A DNA stretch of 64,000 bases from Zhouia spongiae (lineage in GTDB: Bacteria; Bacteroidota; Bacteroidia; Flavobacteriales; Flavobacteriaceae), in contig NZ_CP094326.1 of the NCBI RefSeq assembly GCF_022760175.1, positions 1,538,804 through 1,602,803 on the forward strand, in the 5' to 3' direction. The number at the start of each line of letters is the position of its first letter. Position 1 is the first letter of the stretch. Below the pieces are notes generated by a model. That model did no database searches, was not told the origin of the DNA, and saw nothing but the letters and a program-made list of their open reading frames with translations. Positions 53,827-63,559 of this stretch are shown piece after piece. The translations under genes were made by a program, and so were the position numbers.

Positions 53827-56127
53827 CTAATGATAAAGCATGTTGGGCTTTATTTTGTAATAGGTAGTATCATCATCATGTGCCCTGAACAATAACGCTA
53901 CGGAATTCCAATCAGTGGCCCATCCTTTTCTGATATTGTTCAGGTATAGAATTTTTAATTTGTGTAATCCCTTTTCCAGTGCGATCATACCCTGTTTTGG
54001 GTGTTTTCTGATGCTTTTTCCGTTATCTATGATTAAACTGTCTGATATCCATACTTTGTCTTGTAAACCTGAAAATGTATAAGAACCCTTTTTGGGTATT
54101 TCTACGAATCCTTCAATAATTACAGCTTTAAAGTTCGAGGAATCAATTTCATGTCCCCAGTAAAAAGTTTTATTAGAATCTTTAATGTTTTCTATGGTTC
54201 CGGAATCCCTGAACACCCCGGATTTTAGATCTTCAATATTCTGAAAGAACCCTTTAGCAACTTTTATCTTAAGTCCTTTTCCTGTTTTTAAAGTGTCGAG
54301 AGGCTCTTTATATGTAGTTTTAATGATGTTAAATTCATTAATGAGACTCATTTTTCCATGAGGTAAAACAGAAGCAACCTTTAAGACAGTATTCTTTTTA
54401 AATGTTAAAGGATGTTCGTAAACTTTGCTGTTCGTATTCGGATCTGTACTGTCTGTAGTATAAACTACTTTAACGGGATGGGTCGTCTTGAGCGGAATCG
54501 TGATACTGTCGATGAACTTTATAACCTTGGTTTCGGGTCCTTCAGCTAACGGGATGTGATAATTGAGATCTAATAAATCTAACTTTGGATATAAATCAGT
54601 TAGCCTGTCCAGAAAATCATCGTAATTCTTGCCCTCCGACCATAAGGTCTCTGCTAAAGCTATTGCCCGGGGGTAGAAAAGATATTCCAGCATATTATCT
54701 TCCGTAACATACTCGGTCCATACATTGGCCTGTGCTCCGAGTATGTGCTTTTGCTTGTTTTTTTCTATTTCTTTAGGAACCGGGTTATAGTCATACACTT
54801 TCTTGAGCGGCACATACCCTCCAAAAGCCATTGGTTCCACATTTAAGTCGCCTTGATAAAAGTTAAGGTACAAATGTTTTGAGGGGGTCATGATAACATC
54901 ATGGCCGGCATTAGCAGCTTTTATACCGCCTTCTTCTCCCTGCCACGACATAATATTTGTAGTTGGCGTTATGCCTCCTTCCAGAATTTCATCCCATCCG
55001 ATCATTTTTTTATTGTGGTTATTTAGTATTTTTTCCGCATATGCCATCAAATAACTTTGTAACTCATGTGTGTCCTTTAAACTTTCGCTTTTTATCTTGC
55101 TTTGACATTTGGCACAGACCTTCCATTTGTCTTTAGGAGTTTCATCGCCTCCCATATGGTAGTATTCATACGGAAACAGGGAGGTCATTTCATCAATGAT
55201 CTGCTCGATGAAGGTGTATGTGCTTTCATTGCCTGCACACAAAATATTAGTCTCTACCCCCCAAAGGGTTCTTACTTCATATAATTTTGCTGTGCATGCC
55301 AATTCTGGATAAGCCGCAAGCGCGGCCATCATATGTCCCGGAATATCAAATTCCGGAATCACATCAATAAATCGTTCTTTAGCATATGCCACTACTTCTT
55401 TAATTTCTTCCTGGGTGTAAAATCCTTTATATATCGATCCGTTATCAGCTTTTCTCTTGGATCCGATTTCAGTTAATTTAGGATATGACTTGATCTCCAT
55501 TCGCCACCCCTGGTCATCGGTTAAATGCCAGTGAAATTTGTTGATCTTAAACATCGATAAGATGTTTAAGTGTTTTTTGATAAAATCTGCTGAATAAAAA
55601 TGCCTGGAAACATCCAGCATTAAACCTCTCCATCCGAATTTAGGCTCATCGGTAATCTGAGCATTGGTTATTTTGTATGAAACGGGGTTTTTACCTTCAA
55701 TTGAAGGGTTAACAGGTAAGAGCTGGAGTAACGATTGTAATCCATAAAAAACTCCTTTTAAACTTTTACCGGTAACAGTAATATTATTTTGGGTGATGTT
55801 AAGCTCATAACCTTCTTCATTAAGATTTAAAGAATCATTGATGGTTAACTGTATAGTGTTGTTAGATTTGTGTGTATTTAAGCTAAGCTTGTATAGTTCA
55901 TTAAGCTGATCTTTAAAATGGTTGATTAACGGATTGATCTTTTCTTCTGAGGCCTGGATGGAAGTTTTACTAGATAATAAAAAGTATCCTTCTTTAAGCT
56001 GAATGGACTTTGGTTTAGGAGTGATTTCAATGCTATCGACAACAATAGTATTCTCATCGTTGTTACATGATATAGTTGAAAGAACAGTAATAATAAGTAC
56101 TAAAAAGAATAAGAAATACTTTTTCAT
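53827..56127 (-). CDS. GH20 beta-N-acetylhexosaminidase lipoprotein
   Basis: A 766-residue lipoprotein (TISC, Cys21) that removes terminal GlcNAc or GalNAc from glycans. It has an N-terminal GH20b domain, then the catalytic barrel with LMLDVSRHFYS, FHWHLTDDQGWR, FDIPGHMMAAL and the paired catalytic Asp-Glu in YYHMGGDETPKDKW. The C-terminal part adds a chitobiase-like beta domain and a PA14-like module with WGHEIDSSNFKAVIIEGFVE. It is the third gene of the susC-susD locus. Substrate is N-acetylhexosamine-rich, for example chitin oligomers or N-glycans. Confidence 0.94.
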   Translation of the reverse strand: MKKYFLFFLVLIITVLSTISCNNDENTIVVDSIEITPKPKSIQLKEGYFLLSSKTSIQASEEKINPLINHFKDQLNELYKLSLNTHKSNNTIQLTINDSLNLNEEGYELNITQNNITVTGKSLKGVFYGLQSLLQLLPVNPSIEGKNPVSYKITNAQITDEPKFGWRGLMLDVSRHFYSADFIKKHLNILSMFKINKFHWHLTDDQGWRMEIKSYPKLTEIGSKRKADNGSIYKGFYTQEEIKEVVAYAKERFIDVIPEFDIPGHMMAALAAYPELACTAKLYEVRTLWGVETNILCAGNESTYTFIEQIIDEMTSLFPYEYYHMGGDETPKDKWKVCAKCQSKIKSESLKDTHELQSYLMAYAEKILNNHNKKMIGWDEILEGGITPTTNIMSWQGEEGGIKAANAGHDVIMTPSKHLYLNFYQGDLNVEPMAFGGYVPLKKVYDYNPVPKEIEKNKQKHILGAQANVWTEYVTEDNMLEYLFYPRAIALAETLWSEGKNYDDFLDRLTDLYPKLDLLDLNYHIPLAEGPETKVIKFIDSITIPLKTTHPVKVVYTTDSTDPNTNSKVYEHPLTFKKNTVLKVASVLPHGKMSLINEFNIIKTTYKEPLDTLKTGKGLKIKVAKGFFQNIEDLKSGVFRDSGTIENIKDSNKTFYWGHEIDSSNFKAVIIEGFVEIPKKGSYTFSGLQDKVWISDSLIIDNGKSIRKHPKQGMIALEKGLHKLKILYLNNIRKGWATDWNSVALLFRAHDDDTTYYKIKPNMLYH

Positions 56128-56254
56128 AAATAGTAAGGTGTTTTGTAATATATCAGATGTGTCTCTGGGAAAATGATTTTTCTTTTAAAAAACAGAGGCA
56201 AGCTGAACAGCCTACCTCTTCACTGTTTTTTCTAAAAACTAAAACCAGATTAAA

Positions 56255-57847
56255 TTAAAAATTTCCATTGCCTGTATCCCACCATAAGCGAGTCCCTCCG
56301 TTGTCAGGCCCTTTTAGATAGGAGATGGCAATATCTACATTGGAACCATTGGTGTTCTTTTCACTATCGACAAAGTTGATACGACGAACCTGGATATCTG
56401 TATCAATAGTACCGCCACTATTATTGATGACAACAGGAAATACTCTGGGGTATCCGGTTCTCCTGAATTCACTCCAGGCCTCTTGTCCGTCAGGAAACAT
56501 GGCAATCCATTTCTGAGTAATAATTTGCTCCAGTTGTTCTTCAGGGCTACCCCCTTCATTGTATGCTATGGTGACATCGCTTGTATAACTATAGTCGTTA
56601 TCAGTGTTTAGGGCATCGGTAAAATCAGCAGGTGTGCTTGTTGCATCAGTAAGATATGTATCTACTCCACTAACGCCATGTTGTTGGAAAGATGCTCTGA
56701 CACCGTTCTCATAATTTGTCTTTGCGTCACCGGCACCAGCCCAGTTTCTTAACGCGGCCTCAGCTTTTAAGAAATGAATCTCTGCCGATGTCATCCATAC
56801 TTTAGAAGTTCCCTGAACGACTTCACCTATTTTAGAGTGGCTCCCATATTGAGTTTTTGCATCAATTTCGATTCCCATACGGATTCCTTTGTAATCACCT
56901 AGCGAAGGGTCCTCAGGAGCAGAAAAATATTTTTCTATGCGTCCATCGTTAAAGCCTTTTAGGACAGACTCCATTTCAGCACTCATGCAAATGTCGCCCC
57001 ATACATTACTTATAGTTTCGATGGGGTGTACAAAACCGCCCATATCAACTTGCATATTTTCAGTATCAAGCAATCCGGCAGCACTGGCCAGTGCTTTCTC
57101 CCCTTCAGATTTTGCCAAAGCAGGATCTACTTTGGAAACTCTTATGGCAAGCCTTAACCGCAATGAGTTTGCGAACATGCGCCATTTGGCAATATCACCT
57201 TGAAAGGAAGATTGGTCAAATGCTACAAATTGAGTGCTTTCGGTTTCTGCTTCTAGCCCTGATATGGCAGCATCCAACTCAGCAAAAAAAGTTTTATAGG
57301 CCGTTTCTTGCGAATCGTATTCGCCTGAGGTAGCAAAATCATTGAATTTGGAGTAACGAATTGGACCAAAAACGTCAGAAACACGATGCATGGCCATTAC
57401 CTTGATGATGTTTGCAAGGTGCACGAATTTTTCCCCGTTTTCATCTCCCGACGCTTCAACAATATCGTGAATATCTTTAGCATGAGGCATAATCCCGTTA
57501 CCGGCACTTGAGTCATAAGCATCAATCCATACAAAGGTATTCCATCCATTCACCAGACTATAAGTTTGATTATTGATATTTCCAGCAAAGGGAGTCGGAG
57601 CTGTCATGTACCCTGAAAATATATCTGCATTCAGGTTTTGCTGTAACTGGTAATTCCATGCCGGTTCAACACGAATAATATTGGCAAACATTGGTGCAAA
57701 TTTGGTCCCAATGTGATTATTTTTTTGAGTCAGGCTTTCTAATGAAATTCCATAAGGATTTGTATTAGTGTCTTCAAAACTATCAGTGCAATTTGTTAAA
57801 CTGAAAGCAGCAAGTGAAGCAAGTGTGTATTTTAAAATATGATTCAT
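56255..57847 (-). CDS. SusD/RagB-like nutrient-binding lipoprotein
   Basis: A 530-residue outer-membrane lipoprotein (LTNC, Cys20) of the SusD superfamily, with the start TDSFEDTNTNPYGIS and an all-helical TPR-rich core (WRMFANSLRLRLAIRVSKV, AEIHFLKAEAALRNWAGAGD). The C terminus with EQLEQIITQKWIAMFPDGQEAWSEFRRTGYPR is typical. It caps the SusC channel and binds glycans at the cell surface. It starts 4 nt after susC. Confidence 0.94.
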   Translation of the reverse strand: MNHILKYTLASLAAFSLTNCTDSFEDTNTNPYGISLESLTQKNNHIGTKFAPMFANIIRVEPAWNYQLQQNLNADIFSGYMTAPTPFAGNINNQTYSLVNGWNTFVWIDAYDSSAGNGIMPHAKDIHDIVEASGDENGEKFVHLANIIKVMAMHRVSDVFGPIRYSKFNDFATSGEYDSQETAYKTFFAELDAAISGLEAETESTQFVAFDQSSFQGDIAKWRMFANSLRLRLAIRVSKVDPALAKSEGEKALASAAGLLDTENMQVDMGGFVHPIETISNVWGDICMSAEMESVLKGFNDGRIEKYFSAPEDPSLGDYKGIRMGIEIDAKTQYGSHSKIGEVVQGTSKVWMTSAEIHFLKAEAALRNWAGAGDAKTNYENGVRASFQQHGVSGVDTYLTDATSTPADFTDALNTDNDYSYTSDVTIAYNEGGSPEEQLEQIITQKWIAMFPDGQEAWSEFRRTGYPRVFPVVINNSGGTIDTDIQVRRINFVDSEKNTNGSNVDIAISYLKGPDNGGTRLWWDTGNGNF

Positions 57848-57851
57848 TTTC

Positions 57852-60800
57852 TTAGAAGTTTACGTTAATGTTTAATCCAATGCTTCTTGTAGAAGGTTGG
57901 TTGTAAATATCTACTCCCTGTAGCCCGATACCTGTGCTGGCAGCGATGTTAGGGTCGAATGGAGCGTCTTTATAGAAAAAGAACAGATTGTTGGCAATTA
58001 ACGAGAAGTTCATGTTCTGGATAAAACTGTTTTCTATATTTAATCTGTAACCTACAGAAAGCTCTCTTAAGCTAACATTTGTAGCGTCGTACACATATTC
58101 ACCCAGCATACCGTCTCTTCCTCCAACAGCGTTGTAATACTCCTGAGCTGTAATCTGTGAAGAAGCTCCGTTTTCATCAACAACATTAATCATCCCCCCA
58201 TTTCTATTTCTTGCATTAGCAGTAGCTTGTGAGACACCATATTTGTCGTTAACAGCTTCTGTAACACTCATTACATCTCCTCCGAATTTACCATCAATAA
58301 GGAAACTGAAAGTCCAGTTTTTATAGTCTAAAGTGTTGTTCCACCCCAAGGTGAAGTCCGGTTGCGCATGAGCCACAGTTTCAAAATCTGTCGACATTAA
58401 CGTGCCAGATGAATTAATCATTGGAGTTCCGTTTTCATCCCGTACTAATGAACGAGCTTTGATGCTACCAAAATCTTCTCCTTCAATTAATGAATACTCA
58501 TAACCGTTAACCCCGCGAGCAGTAATAATGGCCTCTCCGTCTTGAAGTGATGGATGTACTGATTTTACCTTATTGTCGTTTTGAGCAAAGTTAAATGCAG
58601 TATTCCAGGAAAAATTGTCATTCATAACCGGTTTCCCGCTTAACACAACCTCAAATCCGTTGTTAGTTATTTCCCCGGCATTTACAATGTTTTGAGGATA
58701 GCCATATGGATTCGGTTCTGCCTGAATGAAGAAAATTTGATTAAGCGTTTTGGTGTTATAATATGTAAAATCAATACCTAACCTTCTTTGAAAGAAGTTC
58801 CATTCAGTACCAATTTCAAATGATTTTTGTCTTTCAGGCTCTAAGGTTTCTCCTTCAATAGGAGCAAAAGGTGCTGGACTCACTCCTGTATTTGTTGAAT
58901 TTATTCCATAGAGAGGAATCGTAGCATACACAGGAATATCTTTACCAACCTCCGCATAAGAAGCTCTTATTTTTGCAAAGGAAACTGCTTCGGGAAATGA
59001 TAACATTTCAGTTAATACACCGGTTAAACCTACTGATGGATAAAAGAAAGATTCAGAATCCGTGTTTACAAGTGTCGAAGACCAGTCGGCCCTACCCGTA
59101 ACATCCAAGAATAACATACCTTTAAAGTCAAAGTTTGCTGAAGCAAATACGGATTGAACTTCACGGTTGCCGACAGACTGGTATATGTTATTGGTGTTTT
59201 CGAAATTCGCAATATTGAAAATGTTTGGATAGTTAAGTCCCAGGCCATCTCTTCCAGAATCTAGATAAACCTTGTCCCCGATGCTGTATTTGGTTAAACT
59301 GGCACCCAACAAAGCAGAAATGGATAGGTTATCCGATAAGTCATCGGAATAATTGGCAATCAGATCGATATACTGTTGAGAATTTTCCGTTTTCTCTAAT
59401 ACATATCTTCCGTTTTCACCAGAGTTTACAGGATCTGTACCGGCATATTGCCTTTTGTCAAATGTGAAGAAAGAGTTGTCTAAACTACCTCTCGATTGCA
59501 GTGAAAAAGATTCAGATATCTGGTACTTCACCGAAACGTTTGCAAGAACACGTTTAGCAATATCCTTACTCGGACTGCGATATGTTAACCAATATGGGTT
59601 TTGTTGAATATTCTCATCGAATGATGAAGCATACTGATCCATCATATTGTCCTCAACATTAAAATACTCAAATTTATTTTTATAAATGTCACGATCAATT
59701 CCAACCGGATTTAAATAGTGTCCGGTTAAAGAGTTAGAGTAAAGTCCGTTTGTAGGCCGGTTCCAGATGCGTTGATCGGAAAGATTGATACTGGCGGAAA
59801 CATCGATTTTATCACCTAAGAACTTAGCAGTTTCACGTAATGTGATATTATTTCTCAGTAGTCTGTTTTCCGGAATTACGCCACTGGCAGAAGTGTTTGA
59901 ATAAGAAAAGTATGTTTGTGCCTTTTGATTTCCGGCAGTTAATGATAGTGCATTGATAGATGTGTAACCGGTATTGAAAAAACTATCGGCATCATTTTTT
60001 AATCCGTTTGCTTTCGCTCCCCAGGATTTAGGATCGGATACCCGACCGTTTTCTGCTATCGGTTGCCCGACTGAAGCTGACTGATATTCTGACTGGAGTT
60101 CAGGTAATGATATAACGTTATCGACAGTAAAGCTTGTGTTGAAATTTACCGAAAGGGCGCCTTCTTTACCTTTTTTGGTTGTTATTAAAATAACACCGTT
60201 AGCTCCCTGGCTACCATATAATGCAGAGGCAGAGGCTCCTTTTAAGATAGTCATGCTTTCAATGTCATCCGGGTTTATTAACGACATGGCGTCACCACCA
60301 TCGCGGTTTCCGGTCTGGCTACCGAAAATATCCGTTCCCGGTTCAGAACCATTGGCCCCGTTACCGTTGTTTAATATGGGAACCCCGTCAATTACATAAA
60401 GAGGGTCGTTGTTTGTGGTAGAGGCATTACCCCTTAAAACAACCTTTACTGCACCCCCCAATCCCGATGAACTTTTAGAAATGGTTAACCCGGCAGACTT
60501 ACCCGACAAACTATTTATTGGGTTTGTTTGCTTTACTTTGGTGAGCTCGTCTCCACCAACTTCCTGGGCAGAGTAGGTTAATGCTTTTTTCTCTTTGGAA
60601 ATACCTAATGCAGTCACAATAACCCCTTCAAGTTGCTGGGCGTCTTCCTGCAACTGCACATTGATGTTTGTATTGCCCGTAACGGTTATCTCCTGGGTTT
60701 TCATCCCGATAAATGAAAACCTTAGTGTCTCGCCTTTTGAGACACTGATGTTGTAATTCCCGTCAAAATCTGTTTGGGTACCTATCGTTGTCCCCACCAC

Positions 60801-60935
60801 AATAATATTGACCCCAGGTAATGGTGAGCCATCCTGAGCCGAAGTAACCACCCCTGAGACTTCTACTTCCTGAGCAGATAAACAGAAGATGGAAACAAAG
60901 AATAAAATAGTTGAAGCTAAGAATTTTTGTTTCAT
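57852..60935 (-). CDS. SusC/RagA-like TonB-linked outer-membrane protein
   Basis: A 1,027-residue TonB-dependent transporter that imports oligosaccharides. It has a signal peptide (cleaved before QEVEVSG), a carboxypeptidase-like domain with GSPLPGVNIIVVGTT and DFDGNYNI, a plug with PLYVIDGVPI and ILKGASASALYGSQGANGVILITTKKG, which is diagnostic for SusC, and a beta barrel ending in NVNF. The ATG at 60935 gives the signal peptide; the frame opens at 60959. With susD and the hexosaminidase it forms a polysaccharide utilisation locus. Confidence 0.96.
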   Translation of the reverse strand: MKQKFLASTILFFVSIFCLSAQEVEVSGVVTSAQDGSPLPGVNIIVVGTTIGTQTDFDGNYNISVSKGETLRFSFIGMKTQEITVTGNTNINVQLQEDAQQLEGVIVTALGISKEKKALTYSAQEVGGDELTKVKQTNPINSLSGKSAGLTISKSSSGLGGAVKVVLRGNASTTNNDPLYVIDGVPILNNGNGANGSEPGTDIFGSQTGNRDGGDAMSLINPDDIESMTILKGASASALYGSQGANGVILITTKKGKEGALSVNFNTSFTVDNVISLPELQSEYQSASVGQPIAENGRVSDPKSWGAKANGLKNDADSFFNTGYTSINALSLTAGNQKAQTYFSYSNTSASGVIPENRLLRNNITLRETAKFLGDKIDVSASINLSDQRIWNRPTNGLYSNSLTGHYLNPVGIDRDIYKNKFEYFNVEDNMMDQYASSFDENIQQNPYWLTYRSPSKDIAKRVLANVSVKYQISESFSLQSRGSLDNSFFTFDKRQYAGTDPVNSGENGRYVLEKTENSQQYIDLIANYSDDLSDNLSISALLGASLTKYSIGDKVYLDSGRDGLGLNYPNIFNIANFENTNNIYQSVGNREVQSVFASANFDFKGMLFLDVTGRADWSSTLVNTDSESFFYPSVGLTGVLTEMLSFPEAVSFAKIRASYAEVGKDIPVYATIPLYGINSTNTGVSPAPFAPIEGETLEPERQKSFEIGTEWNFFQRRLGIDFTYYNTKTLNQIFFIQAEPNPYGYPQNIVNAGEITNNGFEVVLSGKPVMNDNFSWNTAFNFAQNDNKVKSVHPSLQDGEAIITARGVNGYEYSLIEGEDFGSIKARSLVRDENGTPMINSSGTLMSTDFETVAHAQPDFTLGWNNTLDYKNWTFSFLIDGKFGGDVMSVTEAVNDKYGVSQATANARNRNGGMINVVDENGASSQITAQEYYNAVGGRDGMLGEYVYDATNVSLRELSVGYRLNIENSFIQNMNFSLIANNLFFFYKDAPFDPNIAASTGIGLQGVDIYNQPSTRSIGLNINVNF

Positions 60936-61162
60936 ATTGTTTGGTTTTGTTTGCCCCAAAGTACCCTAATACAGCAGGTTAAAAATTTTTTTTATACCAA
61001 CGACAACGTTTTCGTAATAAACAACAGCCGTTTTTGGACTTTGTGCAAATAGGGTATTTTGGTATTCGCAGCTTTTTTGAATAATAATTTGTATAGTTGT
61101 ATATTTTGAGCGTTTTACATGAGAAAATGATTGTTTTTGTTGATTTATACTAAAGTCTTTTA
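60936..61162. other. Divergent regulatory gap of the PUL and the LytS-type kinase gene
   Basis: A 227-nt region between divergent genes. It is AT-rich and should hold both promoters and any operator of the response regulator. I found no clear TAnnTTTG box or direct repeat that I would call with confidence. Confidence 0.4.
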
Positions 61163-62200
61163 ATGAAAGAATATACTGTTCACAGAACGATACCGACAAG
61201 GTATCATCTGTACTTTTGGGTGTCTTATTTTGTTTTTAATGTTTTAAGATGGGGGAGTTATTTTGATGATTATTGGTATTCACTAAAATCCAATCTTGTA
61301 GAGTTTCCGCTGCATATTCTATTGGTATACTTCAATATCTATTTCTTAATTCCAAGATTTATCTTTAAAAAGAAATATGTCGAGTATGTAGTGATTTTTA
61401 TATTGTGTCTCGGGGCACATTATGTCATTCGGTCCGGACTTAATTTTTGGCTGGTTACTGAAGATGTATGGCCGGAAGCACAAGGAGGGCAGGAGGCATT
61501 TGGGTTTAATCATATCACTGCCGTAGTCGTAGGAGAATTATACGTGGTAGGCTTGACCTCTGCAATTAAATTTTTTGCAGATTATATATATGAAAGAAAC
61601 CAAAACCAACAATTAAGGGAGCTGCAATATCAAACCGAATTGAAATACCTGAAATCACAAATCCAGCCTCACTTTTATTTTAATACCCTCAATAACCTGT
61701 ATGCATTAACACTTAAGAAATCTACGCTGGCTTCGGATGTGGTATTAAAACTCTCCGAAATAATGCAATACATAATATATGACGCAAACAAAAAGAAAGT
61801 AGATCTGATACATGAAATAAATTATATCGATAATTATGTTGAGCTTGAAAAGATTCGCTTTGGCGAATTGGTGCAGATCAATATAGGCATCAGCGGTAGT
61901 ATAGAAGGGATCAAGGTAGCTCCGTTGATATTTCTCCCTTTTATAGAAAATGCCTTTAAGCACGGGTTGAAAAATACGAATGACATGGTGCTGGATATTG
62001 AATTTGAAAGTAACAGCCATCATTTGCTGTTCAGGTGTAAAAACACCTATAACGGAAATGTAAAACCAATGGGTAAAAGTGGAATAGGAATTAAAAATGT
62101 AGAAAGAAGATTAGAAATTTTATACCCAAATAGATATAAGTTGGATATATTTGACTCGAACGGCAACTTTGAAGTCCTCTTGGAAGTGCCTTTAACATAA
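61163..62200 (+). CDS. LytS-type sensor histidine kinase
   Basis: A 345-residue kinase with about four N-terminal transmembrane helices, a short coiled linker and a His_kinase/HATPase module. The phosphorylated histidine is in KSQIQPHFYFNTLNNLYAL, the N box is PFIENAFKHGL and the G box GKSGIGIKNVERRL. No extracellular ligand domain exists, so the membrane part must sense the signal. It is followed by its partner regulator 6 nt downstream and diverges from the PUL, which suggests it controls that locus. Confidence 0.94.
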   Translation: MKEYTVHRTIPTRYHLYFWVSYFVFNVLRWGSYFDDYWYSLKSNLVEFPLHILLVYFNIYFLIPRFIFKKKYVEYVVIFILCLGAHYVIRSGLNFWLVTEDVWPEAQGGQEAFGFNHITAVVVGELYVVGLTSAIKFFADYIYERNQNQQLRELQYQTELKYLKSQIQPHFYFNTLNNLYALTLKKSTLASDVVLKLSEIMQYIIYDANKKKVDLIHEINYIDNYVELEKIRFGELVQINIGISGSIEGIKVAPLIFLPFIENAFKHGLKNTNDMVLDIEFESNSHHLLFRCKNTYNGNVKPMGKSGIGIKNVERRLEILYPNRYKLDIFDSNGNFEVLLEVPLT

Positions 62201-62206
62201 CAATTT

Positions 62207-62932
62207 ATGGATATTAAGTGTCTGATAATAGACGACGAAGCCCTTGCAATCAGTGTCATAGAAACACATCTTGAAGAATTCAGGAATATTGAGGTAGCAG
62301 GTGTTTACAATAATCCTGTTGATGCACTTCCTGATCTTGAAAAAGGGGGTATAGATGTTATTTTCCTCGATATCAATATGCCGAGAATGAGTGGACTGGA
62401 GTTTTTAAAAACACTTCCTGAATACCCTCAGATAATACTCACTACGGCCTATAAGGAATATGCCCTGGAGAGTTATGAATTTGATATACTCGATTACCTG
62501 GTAAAACCGATCCCCTTCAGCCGTTTTTTAAAGGCCATAAATAAGCTGAGGGCTGTGCTGTCTGAAAAAAGAGAAGGAGTTGCCAATGATTTTAAACAAG
62601 ACAGTCATTTGTTTCTTAAGGTCGATAAGAAACTGGTTAAAATATACCTGAAAGATATTCTGTATATCGAAAGTTTGAAAGATTACATAAAAGTTACTAC
62701 AAATGAAGGAAATTATGTTTCCCATAAATCAATCAGCAGTATTACAGAAGAATTACCGGAGGAGTGTTTTGTAAGGGTGCATAAATCATATACGATTGCC
62801 ATAGATAAAGTGAAACTTTTGGAAGGGAATATGATTCAGATTCAGAACAAAAGGATTCCCATAGGAAGAAATTTTGCTACGAACGCCAAGCAAAAAATAT
62901 TAAAAGATAAAGGCAATCTGCTAAACGATTAA
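62207..62932 (+). CDS. LytTR-family response regulator
   Basis: A 241-residue regulator with a receiver domain (acidic pair in LIIDDEALA, phosphoacceptor Asp in VIFLDINMPRMSG, Lys in LVKPI) and a C-terminal LytTR DNA-binding domain (ILYIESLKDYIKVTTNEG, FVRVHKSYTIAIDKV, IPIGRNF). It is the partner of the adjacent kinase. LytTR proteins bind direct repeats upstream of target genes. Confidence 0.95.
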   Translation: MDIKCLIIDDEALAISVIETHLEEFRNIEVAGVYNNPVDALPDLEKGGIDVIFLDINMPRMSGLEFLKTLPEYPQIILTTAYKEYALESYEFDILDYLVKPIPFSRFLKAINKLRAVLSEKREGVANDFKQDSHLFLKVDKKLVKIYLKDILYIESLKDYIKVTTNEGNYVSHKSISSITEELPEECFVRVHKSYTIAIDKVKLLEGNMIQIQNKRIPIGRNFATNAKQKILKDKGNLLND

Positions 62933-62999
62933 ATAACTGAATCGATACCTTCTAAAGCTCAAACTTTTGTTAAAGAGCGAGGTAAAATCTTTTTTTTTG

Positions 63000-63007
63000 T
63001 ACTTTTG
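63000..63007 (+). promoter_or_regulatory. Probable -7 element of the HYC_CC_PP gene
   Basis: TACTTTTG, only 8 nt before the ATG at 63016, so the transcript would be leaderless or nearly so. No TTG is found at normal spacing. Confidence 0.5.
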
Positions 63008-63015
63008 ATTTCGAA

Positions 63016-63432
63016 ATGAAAGAATACTTCCATAAAATATCATCTATGATCATGGCGCTTTTGGTGCTCCTCTCAACGGTGTCTTTTGCCGTGAGCAAGC
63101 ATTATTGTGGTGATTTTTTAGTGGATGTGGCGATAATGACACAGGCTGAAACTTGTGGGATGCAAATTCAGCAAAACATTTATAATGAGGAGTGTTCTTT
63201 TCAAAAAACCTCCTGTTGTACAGATCAAATTAAATTGGTTGAAGGGCATGATGAGGTAAAAACAGCTGCAAACGAGTTAGACTTTCAACAACAAGTTTTC
63301 ATAGCCTCATTTGTTTATGCCTATGTTAACTTGTTTGAGGGGTTAGAGGATAATATAATTCCTCATAAAGATTACCCCCCACCTCTTTTGATCAAGGATA
63401 TTCATATTCTTGATGAAGTCTTTTTGATTTGA
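63016..63432 (+). CDS. HYC_CC_PP family small Cys-rich protein
   Basis: A 138-residue exported or anchored protein. It has an N-terminal hydrophobic segment, then the diagnostic HYCGDFLVD, a spaced cysteine series (ETCGM, ECSF), the pair SCC, and the terminal YPPPLL. This is the HYC_CC_PP pattern of Bacteroidota proteins found before heavy-metal RND pumps. The pump gene follows 127 nt later. It probably binds metal or assists in sensing copper or silver stress. Confidence 0.88.
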   Translation: MKEYFHKISSMIMALLVLLSTVSFAVSKHYCGDFLVDVAIMTQAETCGMQIQQNIYNEECSFQKTSCCTDQIKLVEGHDEVKTAANELDFQQQVFIASFVYAYVNLFEGLEDNIIPHKDYPPPLLIKDIHILDEVFLI

Positions 63433-63559
63433 TTTATCTATTGAATTTAATACAGTAATTATTGTGTTAAAATAGTACCCAGCTCTGTGTTTATGGAGCT
63501 AGTGGTGATGTTGATGTTTATAACTAAACGATAACATTTATATATTCAATACGTAAATC

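Noticed and set aside
61163-62200. Sensor kinase as a hybrid PUL regulator
   Set aside because: It has no periplasmic sensor or receiver domain; the partner regulator is a separate LytTR protein.
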